Shown in pieces: positions 22,959-36,400 of a stretch of 64,000 nucleotides of DNA. This stretch comes from Flaccisagitta enflata (taxonomy: Eukaryota; Chaetognatha; Sagittoidea; Aphragmophora): contig OZ231127.1 in the NCBI GenBank assembly GCA_965153355.1, positions 6,696,001-6,760,000 of the forward strand, given 5' to 3'. A program made the position numbers and the translations under genes. How positions within the stretch are numbered: the stretch's first letter is position 1; every line of letters begins with the position of its first letter. A model generated the notes under the pieces. It ran no database searches and was not told the origin of the DNA. It worked only from the letters and a program-made list of their open reading frames with translations.

Positions 22959-23866
22959 AGAATCATAACAATAAAAGACACAAAACAAAAATATCAAACC
23001 CCAAAAAAACAAGCGGAAACGGAACATCACAGAAATGAAACGCCGCATTACAGTGCTAAAGTGGCCTTTTATTCATTTCCCAATAAAGAACCAACGCATG
23101 AACAATCGAGAAATGAAATTGGGTTTATTGACCAATATCACGACCACTTTCAATCTACAGTGACCACTATTACTGTACAGCCCCCAACCATGCCATTGCC
23201 AAAACCGCGCGACAATGAACAAAATCGATGTCCCTCCTAAACACCGACTCTTTTTAGATCCACCGAAAATGGGGGGGGGGGGGGTGGCATTTATTGTTTT
23301 AGGCCAAATAAGAGAGTGATAGGAACAAGCCGGTCACCAAAATCAATTGAAATGAATAGGTGATTTGGTTTTAACGCACTTTACACTTAGAAAACCGATG
23401 ATATCCATTAGAATACTGAACATGCTGATAATCTATCGTGTTCCATATAAAGAGGATTATGACAAAACTTCATCATGGCAGGTTAAGGAGTAGTATACTA
23501 CTTGAGGTGACAATGATGGAGCAGCGATGCAGCGGCGTAGTACACGTATAACGATCTCTACCCCAAATCATGTGTTTTATCCATGACCCTTGTATGTACC
23601 ATGCGTTCATTACTATGTTGATAAATATTTAGGACTTGACGTAACTGTAAGCTGAGTTTTGACAAATGCCATCGACATACAGACTGAAACTAGTCACAGC
23701 GAGTTCAGAAATGACGTTCTAAACTCTAGTCCACTCTAGATAACTCTATAGATAAGATCGCAGGTTAGAACGATAACATTAGACATGTCATGGTGTATTA
23801 AGGCATGATAGCATGAAATGGAATGGCTTTATTCTAACTGGTGATTTGTGTTTTGGGTCTGGTTAG
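21521..23866 (+). other. Intron
   Basis: AT-rich, with poly-G runs near 21.68, 21.90 and 23.27 kb, a (TTG)n patch at 22.33 kb and a CA repeat. No further exon is seen. Confidence 0.6.
22860..22956 (+). repeat. (CA)n microsatellite
   Basis: About 45 CA units after a CGCA-rich lead-in. Confidence 0.95.
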
Positions 23867-23941
23867 GCCAAGTCACGTTGAAGGATTCGAAAGGCGAAGT
23901 CTTTGCTGAAGTCAACAAAGACGACGCCGCCGGAACAGTCA
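23867..23941 (+). CDS. Exon: QVTLKDSKGEVF beta module
   Basis: A 75-nt exon, acceptor TCTGGTTAG, donor CAGTCA|GTAAGT, phase 1 to 1. With the preceding G it reads GQVTLKDSKGEVFAEVNKDD then AAGTV. It joins in frame to the exon ending at 21520 (...NLQ) and equally well to the exon ending at 14008 (...EYRIL). Alternating hydrophobic residues around a KG turn resemble the modules in the exons at 31977 and 33795. Consistent phases on both sides and codon-like composition in an AT-rich intron support it. Confidence 0.85.
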
Positions 23942-23974
23942 GTAAGTACAAACTACACAATCAATATACACTCA

Positions 23975-24243
23975 GGGCGTGTTTCTAGTGAGCGCCAAAA
24001 ACGCGTTTGTTCCCGTGAAACGCGATAACAGAGTGAACACATTTTTAAGAATTTCAAACGTCCCACGAGGGAGTGAGCGAAGTGAGTGAGCGAGCCCGTG
24101 AACGGAGTGAGCGAGCGAAGCGAGCGTAGCGAAGCGGAGCGCTGCGGAGCGAGTGAGCGGAGTGAGCGGTGCGAGCGAACGAACGTAGCGAGCGACCGAG
24201 TGGCCCGTTCAAAACGCGATCGTCTTTGACTAGAAACGCCCCC
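23975..24243 (+). mobile_element. MITE copy 2, 3-bp target duplication TCA
   Basis: The same ends and GAGCG-rich core as copy 1; TCA at 23972-23974 and 24244-24246. It lies 33 bp after a splice donor. Confidence 0.9.
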
Positions 24244-24954
24244 TCAGTGTACATTCAGTAAGTAACCAATTTTTCTAATTGTTTCGTTGATTCGCCCGTT
24301 TTAAAATTGATATTGAATTTCTCTCCTCTCTATGTTTTTTTTATCTAAAATGCCATTATTCGTTAACGTGATCTGTTCTGTTTCGTGTTTTTTTGTTTGT
24401 TTGTTTTTTTACATTGGTGACTTATTCGCCTTTGTTGCTGGTTTCTTTTCAATGATTAATATTTGCATTTTCAATTATTCAACTCACCCCTCCTAGTACT
24501 AGTGCTTGTTCTCGTTTCGCACATCGCACTATTTCTCACATAAAAATGTCTTCTGGCACCACAAAACATCGCACTTCCCGTGTACAACATTGGATATTTA
24601 CATGAACCATCATAGATGCCCTTTCCAAAACAAGATTCAAAACCTTTTTCAAAATTGAATGGAGCTAAAATACCTCATAAACACCGCAAATTGCTCATTT
24701 GTACAAATCATTCTCGTCCCTTTAATAAAATATTAGGCTAGAAAGAAAAAAGACGAAAAAAACAACATCATTAACTTGAAAAAGACGTTTACTATTTAGA
24801 ATTACAAATTACAATATTTGGCAAAAAAAAATGAGATGATGATGGAAAGGTTAATAGGAAATGACCTTGGCAAGTGGAGAAAAAGGAGAGAAGATTGGTT
24901 AACATGCAACACACATCTAGGAGACTCGGTCAGAAGAGTTAAAGTCGGTCGACA

Positions 24955-25315
24955 AGGGACAGAGGAGGACAGGGATGGACAGAGGAAGACATAGCAAGAC
25001 GGAGAAGGACAAAGGAAGAAAGAGGAAAGAGGAGGACAGAGGAGGACAGAGAAGGACAGGGGAGGATAGAGGAGGACAGAGGGGGACAGAGGAGGACAGA
25101 GAAGGACAGGGGAGGATAGGAGAGGACAGAGGAGGACAGAGAAGGACAGAGGAGGATAGAGGAGGACGGAGAAGGACAAAGGAAGAAAGAGGACAGAGGA
25201 GGACAGAGATGGACAGAGGAGGACGGGGGAGGACAGATGAGGACAGAGGAGGACAGAGGAGGACAGAGGAGGATAGAGAAGGACAGAGGAGGACAGAGGA
25301 GGACAGCGGGGACAG
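24955..25315 (+). repeat. Purine minisatellite (GGACAGAGGA)n
   Basis: About 360 bp of GGACAGAGGA and GGATAGAGGA type units, nearly free of pyrimidines apart from one C or T per unit. Confidence 0.9.
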
Positions 25316-25471
25316 TCGACTTCATGGGATGATGGCTTTATGGGACAGCTGAACAGAGTCAGATCGGCAAAGCTCAAATGGTCTGTTGCCTCAGTTTCTT
25401 GTCGGGCAGTGGTCCTGTTGGCACTGGTAACCTATTGGTGCAAGTAGTCTGTTTCTCGGTCTCGGTCTCGG

Positions 25472-27141
<1,670 letters not shown>

Positions 27142-27205
27142 GAGAGAGAGAGAGATTAGAATAAGGAAAGTACGAAGAGACACATAGAGATAGGGAACAG
27201 TCAAA

Positions 27206-27562
27206 CAAGTGACACGGGGTCGCGAACGGGTGGGCATGTGCGTCCAATTCCAACCCCACTCGACACCCCACAACCCCCACCTCACACAGACACATACACA
27301 AAGAGCATCTAAAACACTTGTTAGTCGCGTGCACGCGACTCTACAACCCGCTTTGTCTGTCGGTCCATCGGTCCGTCGGTCCGTCGGTCCGTCGGTCCGT
27401 CGGTCCGTCGGTCCGTCGGTCCGTCGGTCCGTCGGTCCGTCACACTTTACTTTTTTGGCATTTACGAGTGATTTCTGCATTACTGCTCCTGCCAATGCAA
27501 TAGACCGACAAAGCAATAGACTGACAAAGCCTCTTGTGGAGTTGCGTGTCCGCAACTAAAAA
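27206..27562 (+). mobile_element. Hairpin element H4, with a second hairpin core nested
   Basis: Outer parts match the ACAAGTGAC subtype, with the terminal hairpin GTTGCG-TGTC-CGCAAC (27541-27556). Inside, at about 27320-27450, an inverted second subtype begins TTAGTCGCGTGCACGCGACT and carries about ten GGTCCGTC units before the CACACTTTACTTTTTTGGC motif. This is either a nested insertion or recombination. Confidence 0.75.
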
Positions 27563-28089
27563 GAAATCATGACTGAGTTTACAATGTACATGGAAGGTAC
27601 GGAGACAGAGAAACAGACAAAGACAAAGACGCAGACAGAGAGAGAGGTAGAAAACAGTCAAGATTGGAGGATAAGAGAGTCTACAAGGACGGAAAGAAGT
27701 CTTTACATTTCTGAAGAATGACTTTAGTGGGACTGAGAAAATATGGCAAGTCAGGGAAAAGTTCTTGTCCAAGTTTCATGACTCATAACGAGCGAGGAAA
27801 AAAATGAGACAAGCCTCAAAAAGTGTCTTCACGGCTGTACGTTCTTTCAGCTTTACAGGCAATTTGTTCGGACAGAAAGATAGTGATGTCCAAAAGTGAT
27901 AGTAAAGGACTGTAACGCCCGGAGGAAAATGAGAGGAGGTGTTAGATTTCAAAACTGTCCATATCAAATATACGTTTGTTCATAAATCTCGGACCCTTCC
28001 CCACTTAATGTCAATCTCGGCAACACCGATGGTCATTTTTCAAAACAAAATTTAAGATGCTGAATCTAACTTTCATTCTTTCATAATCT

Positions 28090-28290
28090 TTTTAGTTGCG
28101 GACACGCAACTCTATAAGAGCCTTTGTCCGTCGGTCCGTCGGTCGGTCCGTGACCACAAGTCAAATAGCGCGAAAAAAAGTGTTTCAGATGCTTTTTGTG
28201 TTTGTGAGTGGGGGACTTGGAGTGTGGATGGGGGTTGGATGCCCCTGCCCACCCGTCCGCACTGATATTGTGACCCCGCGTCACTTGTTT
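28090..28290 (-). mobile_element. Hairpin element H5 (inverted copy of the H3 type)
   Basis: Reads TTTTAGTTGCGGACACGCAA then CTCTATAAGAG, a CCGTCGGT core and, at the far end, GACCCCGCGTCACTTGT, the reverse of the start of H3. Confidence 0.8.
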
Positions 28291-28997
28291 AGATACATCA
28301 ACGTATCTCTATTTATAAGAGGAATTGTCTGTCCATTAGTCCGTCCATCAAGTAAAATAAAAGGCATAACAATTTGCTCTATGACACAATGTTTGTGCTT
28401 ATTTGCCTCAGATCAGCTATAACTTATAGCATTATGCTTGACCTCGATTCAATCCTCTAAGGGTATGGTTTCTTATCAATGTTACCCTCGGGTGTATTTG
28501 CTGAATTTTGGTTACAAAAGTAACAATCATTGCCGTAACTACTTTTGGTAAGCAGTTTGCTTTTGGGTTAGATTGAGAAAGAATATTTTTCAGATTCTGT
28601 ATTATGGAAAACTATTAGTGGCGCGCATATTAACTAGTCAGTGAGGGTTCACAAGACCCTCTTCCATTTATTTAAGCTTGGGCATGGTAAGGATATTGTT
28701 CCACTTTTCATAAGCTATGATTGCAGAACGTAGACGCATCGTTTACCCCCAGGCTACTTATCACTTTCTTTTTCCTCCTCTCTTTGTTGGTATACGTTTC
28801 ATTAAACAAGCCATAACTTAGTCATTTCGCGATTTAATGCTCCATTAAGGACTTTTTTTTATCCCTTTCACCTGAAGCATTGGTGAGGCACAATCTAAAT
28901 CATGTCCGCAACAAGCTCCCTTGACAATTAGCACCACCATCAAGAGATACTCATTGGCCAGTAAATTTCAGAAGAGGGATGGGCTCGTACATGTTCA

Positions 28998-29273
28998 TTT
29001 TTAGATGCGTCCTCGCATCTCTATAATAGGCTGTGTCCGTTGGTCGGTTTGTCTGTTGGTCTGTAAAGCATTCATTAAAAACATCAAAATCATCCTTTTT
29101 TTCAACAGAAATATAGTTCTAACCTATTCATAAATGACAATCGTTCATAAATGACATTCATTCATAAAAAAAAACATTCATTCATAAAAAAAATTCATTT
29201 ATAAAAAACATTCATTCATAAAAAAAACATTTATTCAAAGAGGACGCATCGTTGGCCTACTTGGCCTTGTTTT
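28998..29273 (-). mobile_element. Hairpin element H6 (GGCCAAG subtype, inverted)
   Basis: Hairpin GATGCG-TCCT-CGCATC (29004-29019), CTCTATAATAGGC, then a TTGGTCGG core, an ATTCATAAA-rich stretch and the end TTGGCCTACTTGGCCTTGTT. Confidence 0.75.
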
Positions 29274-29513
29274 TATCATTTGAGGCTACCATCACTGTTC
29301 ACAATCGATCAATATCGAATGTATATGAATGAGGTTTTTTCCGGTGAATGCTGGTGAATGAGGTGTTTGCTGGTGTTATTCTGGCTACGTTTGAGATTTT
29401 TATAAGTATTAAGTCAGATTAGAAAGAATTTACTCCAATACAACATACAATGAAATTTTACTGAGTGTATCTTGAATAACTAACGAAAATATGGAAGGAG
29501 TCAAAGTAATGAA

Positions 29514-29979
29514 AATAGTCGCAAAAGCGTTAGATGGTCAGCGGTACCCGTGCCCTGCCTAAGTAGGTTGTGGTTGAAGTTGAGGGGGGAGCAGGGCAGC
29601 GGCGACGAAGGGGTCGATGACCTATGCTTTCACACATATGGGGGATTTTCTCCTTCTTCTCCTCCTGAGTTTTGGGCCTCAAGGCCAGGATCTGGGCCTC
29701 TTGGCTGAGATTTTGACATTGAGGCTGAGATTTGGGCCTCAAGACTGAAATCTGGGCCTCCAGGCTAGGATTTAGGCCTTGAGGCTAGGATTTGGGCCTT
29801 GAGGCTGGGATGTGGGCCTCAAAACTGGGATTTGAGCCTCGAGACAAGAATCTGGTCCTCGAGACTGGGATTTGAGGGGGGGAGACGTAGGAGGAGAAGG
29901 AGAAGAAGAAGAAGGAGAAAATCCCCCATATGTGTGAAAGCATAGGTCATCGACCCCTTCGGGGCCGCTGCCCAAAAGG
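29514..29979 (+). mobile_element. Minisatellite-core element B2
   Basis: Begins GCAAAAGCGTTAGATGGTCA then GCGGTACCCGTGCCCTGCC, a GGGCAGCGGC...GAAGGGG box, CGATGACCTATGCTTTCACA, a roughly 20-bp minisatellite (GGATTTGGGCCTCAAGGCT type), then the same boxes inverted, ending CTTCGGGGCCGCTGCCCAAA. Confidence 0.85.
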
Positions 29980-30557
29980 ATAAATATCTGTAATAATCTA
30001 TGATCATTTCTATAAAATGCTAAAATCTTTATCAGAACAAACATGTATCAAATTATACAGCATACGTGGTTGAGTTATAGAAATCACTTTAGATTATTCC
30101 AATGGATATGAAAAAGGCCAATTAGCACAGTTCAAAACCAATGCTTTGGTTTTTGGTTTTCTTTTAAATCAAAATTTTCTTTTTCCATACAAAATTTTTC
30201 ACAATCTAGTTTAAAAGCAGTAAAACCTTCTTCAAACGATCTGATGCTTTCTGCAATGACAAGTTAGCCTCAACCACTACAAATAATGCGCACGAGCAAC
30301 AAGTCTGAGAACGATCTCAGTATTCTGCAAAAGTATAGGAAACATTGAATTCAATGAATATTGAAAATTCGAAATGTCCTTCTCCCGCCCGCTTGACTCT
30401 CTGCCTTTTTCCCCCGACTCTTCATATTATAAGTATCTTTTGTCATGTTCAGACAGATTTACGATGGAGAGCCATGTAGACACAAAGGCTGCGTGTCATC
30501 TATTGGCTGGTTGACAACCATTGTTGCGCATAAAGTAAAAGAAAAAGAAAAAGTAAA

Positions 30558-30710
30558 AATAGAAGAAGAAGAAGAAGAAGAAGAAGAAGAAGAAGAAGAA
30601 GAAGAAGAAGAAGAAGAAGAAGAAGAAGAAGAAGAAGAATGAGAAGAAGTGGAAGAAGAAGAAGAAGAAGAAGAACATAAGAAGAGGGAGAAAAAGAAGA
30701 AGAAGAAGAA
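30558..30710 (+). repeat. (GAA)n microsatellite
   Basis: About 150 bp of GAA with a few interruptions, followed by (CAA)n. Confidence 0.95.
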
Positions 30711-31976
30711 CAACAACAACAACAACAAAAATGTCCCGATATTTGCTTATCCCCTGTCAAAAAATATGAGCAAAGGGAACAGAAAGAGAAGGAATAGAAT
30801 ATTTCTAATCCTAATCCTTGATTTTTGATGGGAAAACTCTCAGAAAACGCCGTCAAATCTCGAGCACTAAGAAACTGCTTCTAACCGGAAAAGCAAAATG
30901 TCATGATAAAGTCGTTCTTCGAACCTTTCCTTGGCTGACATGATTTCATATCCATAAAACTCTTCTTCTTTTCTTTTTCTTCTTTTCTTTTTCTATGCTT
31001 CCGCTCTCATGAAACGAGTTTCTGATATTCTAAACCCATTGCCGAGGATATGTACACAAAATATTCTGAACATGCGACTTACATCATCATCGATCAAAAA
31101 TTTCGAAAGGAGAATATAAAGAGTTTTCCTCAAAATAAACAGTAAGAAGACTTCGGAGATTTCGATGACCCATCTTGAACTCTCCTCTCCTTAAACCCAT
31201 TTGATGTACTGGGTATAACCAACTTCGATTTTTACCTGACCCAAAAAAATTAAAATTAACTCAACTAACGGGCATTCAAATATTACGTCAATCTTTTCTT
31301 CCCATGGCGATGTATATACAAAACCGAGATGGAAGAGATAAAGAGATCAGACGTTTTTATGGCTCTCATGTTTAAACGGTTATGATAGCTACTGAAAATG
31401 AGGCGTGTTGCTGTAGAACATTTATCCATACAAAATGCCGGTCATTTCCAAAACAAAGAAACTATGAAAACAACATAAAACACATATAGTATGAATCTCA
31501 ACGTGACAATTACAATTGGATTTTTATAACTCATCAATGTACCCAAACATGAAAACAAAAATGGAATCAAATATTTAAAAAGCAATCTATACAAACAAAA
31601 GCTTGTTTCTTGACGCTTACCGCGTTATTTAAGACATACTTCCCCCCAAACAAATATTGCCCAAAGCGGATTAAAACCCCCACTATGCGACGCAACTAAA
31701 GTCGTGTCAAATCTTAGCAAAGGACCCCCGACTTCCGTGGAATCAACGCATTGAGCCCACACGTGCATAACCAACACACACATAAGAGTGTTTGGCCATC
31801 GACGGAAATATCCCAAAAGCTCCTTGTCCTTCCTCGTTGTCCCGCTGCTGTGTCCTCCCTCCTTCTGTGTCCCTCATATTCCTGTGTCCTCCCTCCAACG
31901 ATGGTTGTGGTGACGTATTTATCGCGTGACAACGACGGACGAAGTCGAATAACGAATCGTCTTAATTTCCCTTCAG

Positions 31977-32086
31977 TCGGGGCCGAGTCAGTCATCATCA
32001 TTAAGAACGCCAAAGGCAAAGAAGTTGTCAGAATCACCAGAGGATACGTGACAGTCAAAAACTTCAACGTAGAGGAGATCGTACAG
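31977..32086 (+). CDS. Exon: KNAKGKEVV beta module A
   Basis: A 110-nt exon, acceptor TTTCCCTTCAG, donor GTACAG|GTGAGA, phase 1 to 0. It reads (I)GAESVIIIKNAKGKEVVRI then TRGYVTVKNFNVEEIVQ. The pattern VxVK-xxGKExVxxxxG-xxxVxxF is repeated by the exon at 33795, so the two are probably duplicated modules. Length, phase and composition all support a real exon. The donor is followed within a few bases by a long (AATG)n tract. Confidence 0.88.
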
Positions 32087-32089
32087 GTG

Positions 32090-32830
32090 AGATGATGAAT
32101 GAATGAATGAATGAATGAATGAATGAATGGATGAATGAATGAATGAATGAATGAATGAATGAATGAATGAATGATTGAATGGATGACTGAATAGATGACT
32201 GAATAGATGATTGATTGAATGAATGGATGAATGAATGAATGAATGAATGAATGAATGAATGAATGAATGAATGAATGAATGAATGAAAGTATCAATTGAG
32301 GAATCAATGTTCAGAGGAATGAATGAATGGATAAATGAATGGATGATCGAGTGATTGAATGGAAGAAAATAGATGGCCGAAGAACAGAGGAAATGAAGAT
32401 CAATGGCTGACAGGTAGAACAAATTTGTGAATAAATGAATGAATGAATGAATGAATAAATGAATGAATGAATGAATGAATGAATGAATGAATGAATGAAT
32501 GAGTGAATGAATGAATGAATGAATGAATGAATGAGTGAATGAATGAATGAATGAATGAATGAAAGTATCAAATGATGAATCAATGTTCAGAGGAATGAAT
32601 GAATGGATAAATGAATGGATGATCGAGTGATTGAATGGAAGAAAATAGTTGACCGAAGAACAGAGGAAATGAAGATCAATGGCTGACAGGTAGAACAAGT
32701 TTGTGAATGAATGAATGAATGAATGAATGAATGAATGAATGAATGAATGAATGAATGAATGACTGAATGAATGAATGAATGAATGAATGAATGAATGAAT
32801 AAATGAATGAATGAATGAAAGAATGATTGT
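32090..32830 (+). repeat. (AATG)n arrays with a ~273-bp duplicated unit
   Basis: Three (AATG)n arrays (about 32090-32286, 32432-32562 and 32703-32820). The unique spacers between them (about 32287-32431 and 32563-32702) are near-identical, both holding GTTCAGAGGAATGAATGAAT and AATGGCTGACAGGTAGAACA, so a segment of about 273 bp was duplicated in tandem. Confidence 0.9.
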
Positions 32831-32956
32831 ATGAATGGTGGGAACAAAGAAAAATGAAAGACTCCATTCGCTTTTCTACCTAATGTTACAGAATTGTTTC
32901 CCAATGTAATAAGACTAATTAACAAAAGTAATTAGATTGATTTACAAATGCGTCAG

Positions 32957-33013
32957 GTTCCCAGGGCTTATGTAAAGGTGCAAGCAGGGGAGACGGGGAA
33001 CACCAACGTTGAG
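32957..33013 (+). CDS. Small exon: beta module B, first part
   Basis: 57 nt, acceptor ATGCGTCAG with a poor pyrimidine tract, donor GTTGAG|GTAGTA, phase 0 to 0, encoding VPRAYVKVQAGETGNTNVE. Followed by the next exon (IMRG...) it gives KVQAGETGNTNVEIMRG, which lines up with KNAKGKEVVRITRG in the previous exon. Since the flanking exons are also phase 0 on both sides, it can be skipped without a frameshift (cassette exon). Confidence 0.7.
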
Positions 33014-33359
33014 GTAGTAATTAAGAAAACTTAAACTCGTCCTTAATTATGTCACTTTGGTTCAGTCAATGTCAATCATATTTACAGCTACAATAATTAA
33101 TTCAATCAAAATTAATTATCATCGAGAACCAATTTCATGATTTTGAACATTGCTGCATGTGCATCCCTAGTAATATCTATCTTTCTTTTCTTTTTGACGA
33201 AAGAAAGTTAAACCAAAATGAATACGTCTTACTTTTGTTTCTTAGCATTTACAACAATCTGTATCAAAATCATTGCACGGAATTATATCTTCCATTTTAA
33301 ATGGTCGTCGTTTTTAAGCAGCCTGCGCAAACGATTTAGTTCAAGATTTCCAAAAGATA

Positions 33360-33790
33360 CAATACTTATACAATACTTATACTTATACTTATACAATACT
33401 TATACAATACTTATTAAACTAATATCCACCTCTGCAACCACAACCCCTTTAAAACCTCCACTGCCTAAATGGCAACCAAATGGGCACAATTGCAACCTAC
33501 GACCACAACCGCTCTGCCATTACTACAATCATAACCACCACCACAACCTCAACCGCAACCACACTATACCACATACCACAACCCCCCGCACACCCATCCA
33601 TATCCTCACCACAACCACCCCCCCCCGCACACTCATCCATATCCACTCCACATGCCACAACCCCCACACGCACACCCATCCTTTAACACAACACAACACA
33701 ACCCCCACACACCCATGTATATCCACACCACAACCACCCTAACACGCACACCCACAACCACACCACAACCCCCCCCCACCACACACACCC
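33360..33790 (+). repeat. (CTTATA)n and CCACAACC-rich low-complexity tract
   Basis: A short ATACTTATAC repeat, then about 350 bp almost without G, which serves as an extended pyrimidine/A tract before the acceptor at 33794. Confidence 0.8.
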
Positions 33791-33794
33791 ACAG

Positions 33795-33927
33795 ATCATG
33801 CGCGGAGTCGTGAGTGTGAAGACGATGGCAGGCAAGGAAATGGTCCACGTGGAAAAAGGAGAAATCTACATCGAAGATTTCGACGGCGAAGTCATCGTCA
33901 ACAACCTCGCCGATGTCAACAAACTCG
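33795..33927 (+). CDS. Exon: beta module B, second part
   Basis: A 133-nt exon, acceptor CACACCCACAG, donor AACTCG|GTAAGT, phase 0 to 1. It reads IMRGVVSVKTMAGKEMVHVE then KGEIYIEDFDGEVIVNN and LADVNKL. GVVSVKTMAGKEMVHV aligns without gaps to SVIIIKNAKGKEVVRI of the exon at 31977, so the module is duplicated. The strong donor, phase agreement with neighbours and high GC make it one of the surest small exons. Confidence 0.9.
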
Positions 33928-34682
33928 GTAAGTCTATATCATTTGCATAATGTATATTTGCGTAATGTATATCATCTGAAATTAGAATATCGTAACGAAA
34001 TCTATCAATATTACATGCGAGGAAAAAAAACAAGAACAATTGTTCATAGATCTTTTTTATCTGGCATGTTCGTTTAAAAAGTATCAAGAATCATTAGTTC
34101 AACACAATCCGTGAATCAAATTCGATGCATCGGTGATTAAGCGATTTGAACTCCACTTCAAACTTCATTTGCATGATGCAATGATGTATATCTTCTCTGA
34201 TATTGGAATATATTATTATGAAATTTATTATTATCACGCCACGCAAGAAAGAATAAGAACGATTCATCATCTATAATAGGGCTCTATAAACAATGTTTTA
34301 CAATTCGTCATATTCGTAAAAAAGTATCAAGTCTCAATAGTTTAACACAATCCGCTCGTAAATCAGTCAATATGATTTCATGATTGAACGATTTAGTCTC
34401 AGTTTGAAATCATTACAACAGAGGAAACCGAAAAAACTTAAAAACAAAAACAAAACGAAAAAAACAAAACACAATCGCTGTATCATTTTTCTCTCTAAGA
34501 TATATTCTTTCAATGACCAAATCTATTAGAAATCGTTTAATCTATGCTACTTAATTGAAGCGTTTTTTTTTCTTCACTCCAGTTTTATGTTCCTTTGCAT
34601 CTGAGGGCAAATTATAATCATTTTAGTTGAGTACGCTATTAAATGACTGAAAAAAAGACTAATCCGAGGTAGTGTTAACCGC

Positions 34683-35051
34683 AATGCTCATTAGACGTCG
34701 GGAAATTATCAAAAAATTCTGAAAACCCCTCAACCACCGGCTCAAATGATGACCCGATATGTTATAATGATATAACAATTCAAAAAAGTCCTTAACTTTT
34801 AATATCCTATCAACGGAAAAAATAATGCGTCAAGGACTACAACCAAGAGCAAAATCATTCACTTTTGAGCTAAATCTTTTGACAAATTGTTTTATATCTC
34901 TGCAATATCTTATATATCTTAGGCAAAAATCTGAACTCTCAAGGGAATCTGATGTAATTTTCTATGGAGAATCCAAATCTGGCGTCAAAAATGAGTTTGA
35001 ATGACGTTTGATGGCGCAAAATGACGTCTTTTATCGACGCGCCACTTCCGG
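34683..35051 (+). repeat. Left arm of a 369-bp inverted pair
   Basis: Starts AATGCTCATTAGACGTCGGG and ends CGCGCCACTTCCGG. Its reverse complement, diverged, lies at 38609-38977. Confidence 0.85.
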
Positions 35052-35327
35052 TTATGCTGAAATTGCTAATTTGGATATAATTCAGACCAAGCGCATCACT
35101 GAGAGAGCCATCTCCGCCAAGCAACGACACTTCCGTTTTAGACGTCACTCCCGGTAATGCGGGGCTACAATACCTCCACACACAAGGGAGGGAGGCAGGC
35201 GCGTGTATCTCCCTACAGACACATATTTACAGTTTAAGACTGACAGATTGACTGATTGACAAAGCCTCTCAAAGTCGCGAGTAGCACTATTCGATGAGTA
35301 ACACCTTTCGTCCAGTCCCCCTTAAAA

Positions 35328-35493
35328 CAAGGCCGGATACACGGCCCCCAATTGCGGAAGGGTGGGCAGGGGCGGAAATGCACGTTTTCCCACTCTTCAA
35401 CTCGAGCGTGATGGACCGACCAACGGACTGACCAAAGGACCGACGGATGGACGGACAAAGCCTCTTATAGAGTTGCGTGTCCGCAACTAAAAT
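35328..35493 (+). mobile_element. Hairpin element H7
   Basis: Starts ACAAGGCCGGATACACGGCC, has a short (GACCGACGGATGGACGGAC) core, then AAGCCTCTTATAGA and the hairpin GTTGCG-TGTC-CGCAAC. A hybrid: its start is of one subtype and its end of another. Confidence 0.75.
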
Positions 35494-35706
35494 AAGGCCA
35501 AAGCTGCCGGATACAAGGCTACCCCAGTCGTGTGCGGTTGGGTAGGGGCTGTAATTGAGGTCACCAGATCATTTGGGCAGGAGCAGTGAAGCCAAAAACC
35601 GCAAAAAAAGTAAAGTGTGACAGACAGACCGACGGACCAATGGATGGACGGACGAACGGACTGATTGACAAAGCGGGGTGTAGAGTCACGTAGCACGCGA
35701 CAAAAA
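35494..35706 (+). mobile_element. Hairpin element H8
   Basis: GCCGGATACAAGGCTACCCC at the start, an AAAGTAAAGTGTGACAG motif, the GACGGACC core, AAAGCGGGGTGTAGAG and a damaged hairpin (GTCACG-TAGCA-CGCGAC). Confidence 0.75.
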
Positions 35707-35726
35707 CAAAACAAAACAAAAATAAA

Positions 35727-35893
35727 CAAGGCCGGATACACGGCTACCCCAGTCGCGTGCGGATGGGTAGGGGCTGTTTTTGAGGTCATCCTATCATTAA
35801 AGCAGGAGCAGTGGGGCCAAGGACCGCAAAAAAAAAAAAAAAAAGTGTGACGGACTGACGGACGGACCGACGGACGGACAAAGCAGGGTGTAC
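35727..35893 (+). mobile_element. Hairpin element H9, truncated
   Basis: The same start as H1 (ACAAGGCCGGATACACGGCT) and a core up to AAAGCAGGGTGTACAG, then the hairpin is missing. Confidence 0.7.
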
Positions 35894-36043
35894 AGTAATT
35901 TTGACCAAACGCTTTGATAAGCAGGCCTGAAATTAGTATTTCATCCGAGAGTGCACGCCGGGCACGCCCCCATAATTTTAGCGTGCCCAACAGGAAAAGA
36001 GCGTACCCGGTAAATAAGGTAGTTTACCACACTTTGCACATTT

Positions 36044-36200
36044 TTAGTCGCGGACATGCGACTTTACATGACATGTTGGTCGGTGCGTCAGTCCGTCAGT
36101 CCGTCGGTCCGTCAGTAACATTTCTGAATTGCGAGCGGTTTTTGCATTACCGCTCCTGCCCAACCGTCCGCGCCTTGATTGCCGTGTATCTGGTATTCCT
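36044..36200 (-). mobile_element. Hairpin element H10 (inverted)
   Basis: TTTTTAGTCGCGGACATGCG hairpin, (GTCAGTCCGTCGGTCC)n core, then CTGCCCAACCGTCCGCG and GATTGCCGTGTATCTGG. Confidence 0.7.
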
Positions 36201-36290
36201 AATTTTAGTGCGTTTTGATGCCATGTTAAAAAGAACTAGGTTCTTGTATCAAAAATGAGTGAGGCTAAGCTTCAGTTGACTTAATTTCAT

Positions 36291-36400
36291 TGTGCGTCCT
36301 CGCACATCAATAAGAAGTCCTATATGTCCCTCGGTCGGTCTGTCAGTCTATTGCGCAAATGTCAAAATTGCGCGAAATTGCCGATCCTGGCGTCCTTTTT
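36291..36400 (-). mobile_element. Hairpin element fragment
   Basis: Hairpin TGTGCG-TCCT-CGCACA (36291-36306), ATCAATAAGAAGTCC and a short CCCTCGGTCGGTCTGTCAG core, cut off by the family-B element that follows. Confidence 0.65.

Noticed and set aside
22660-22968. A 102-codon frame ending in Thr/His repeats
   Set aside because: Half of it is the CA microsatellite, and the rest starts with GGCCAACTGGGCC, close to a degraded hairpin-element end.
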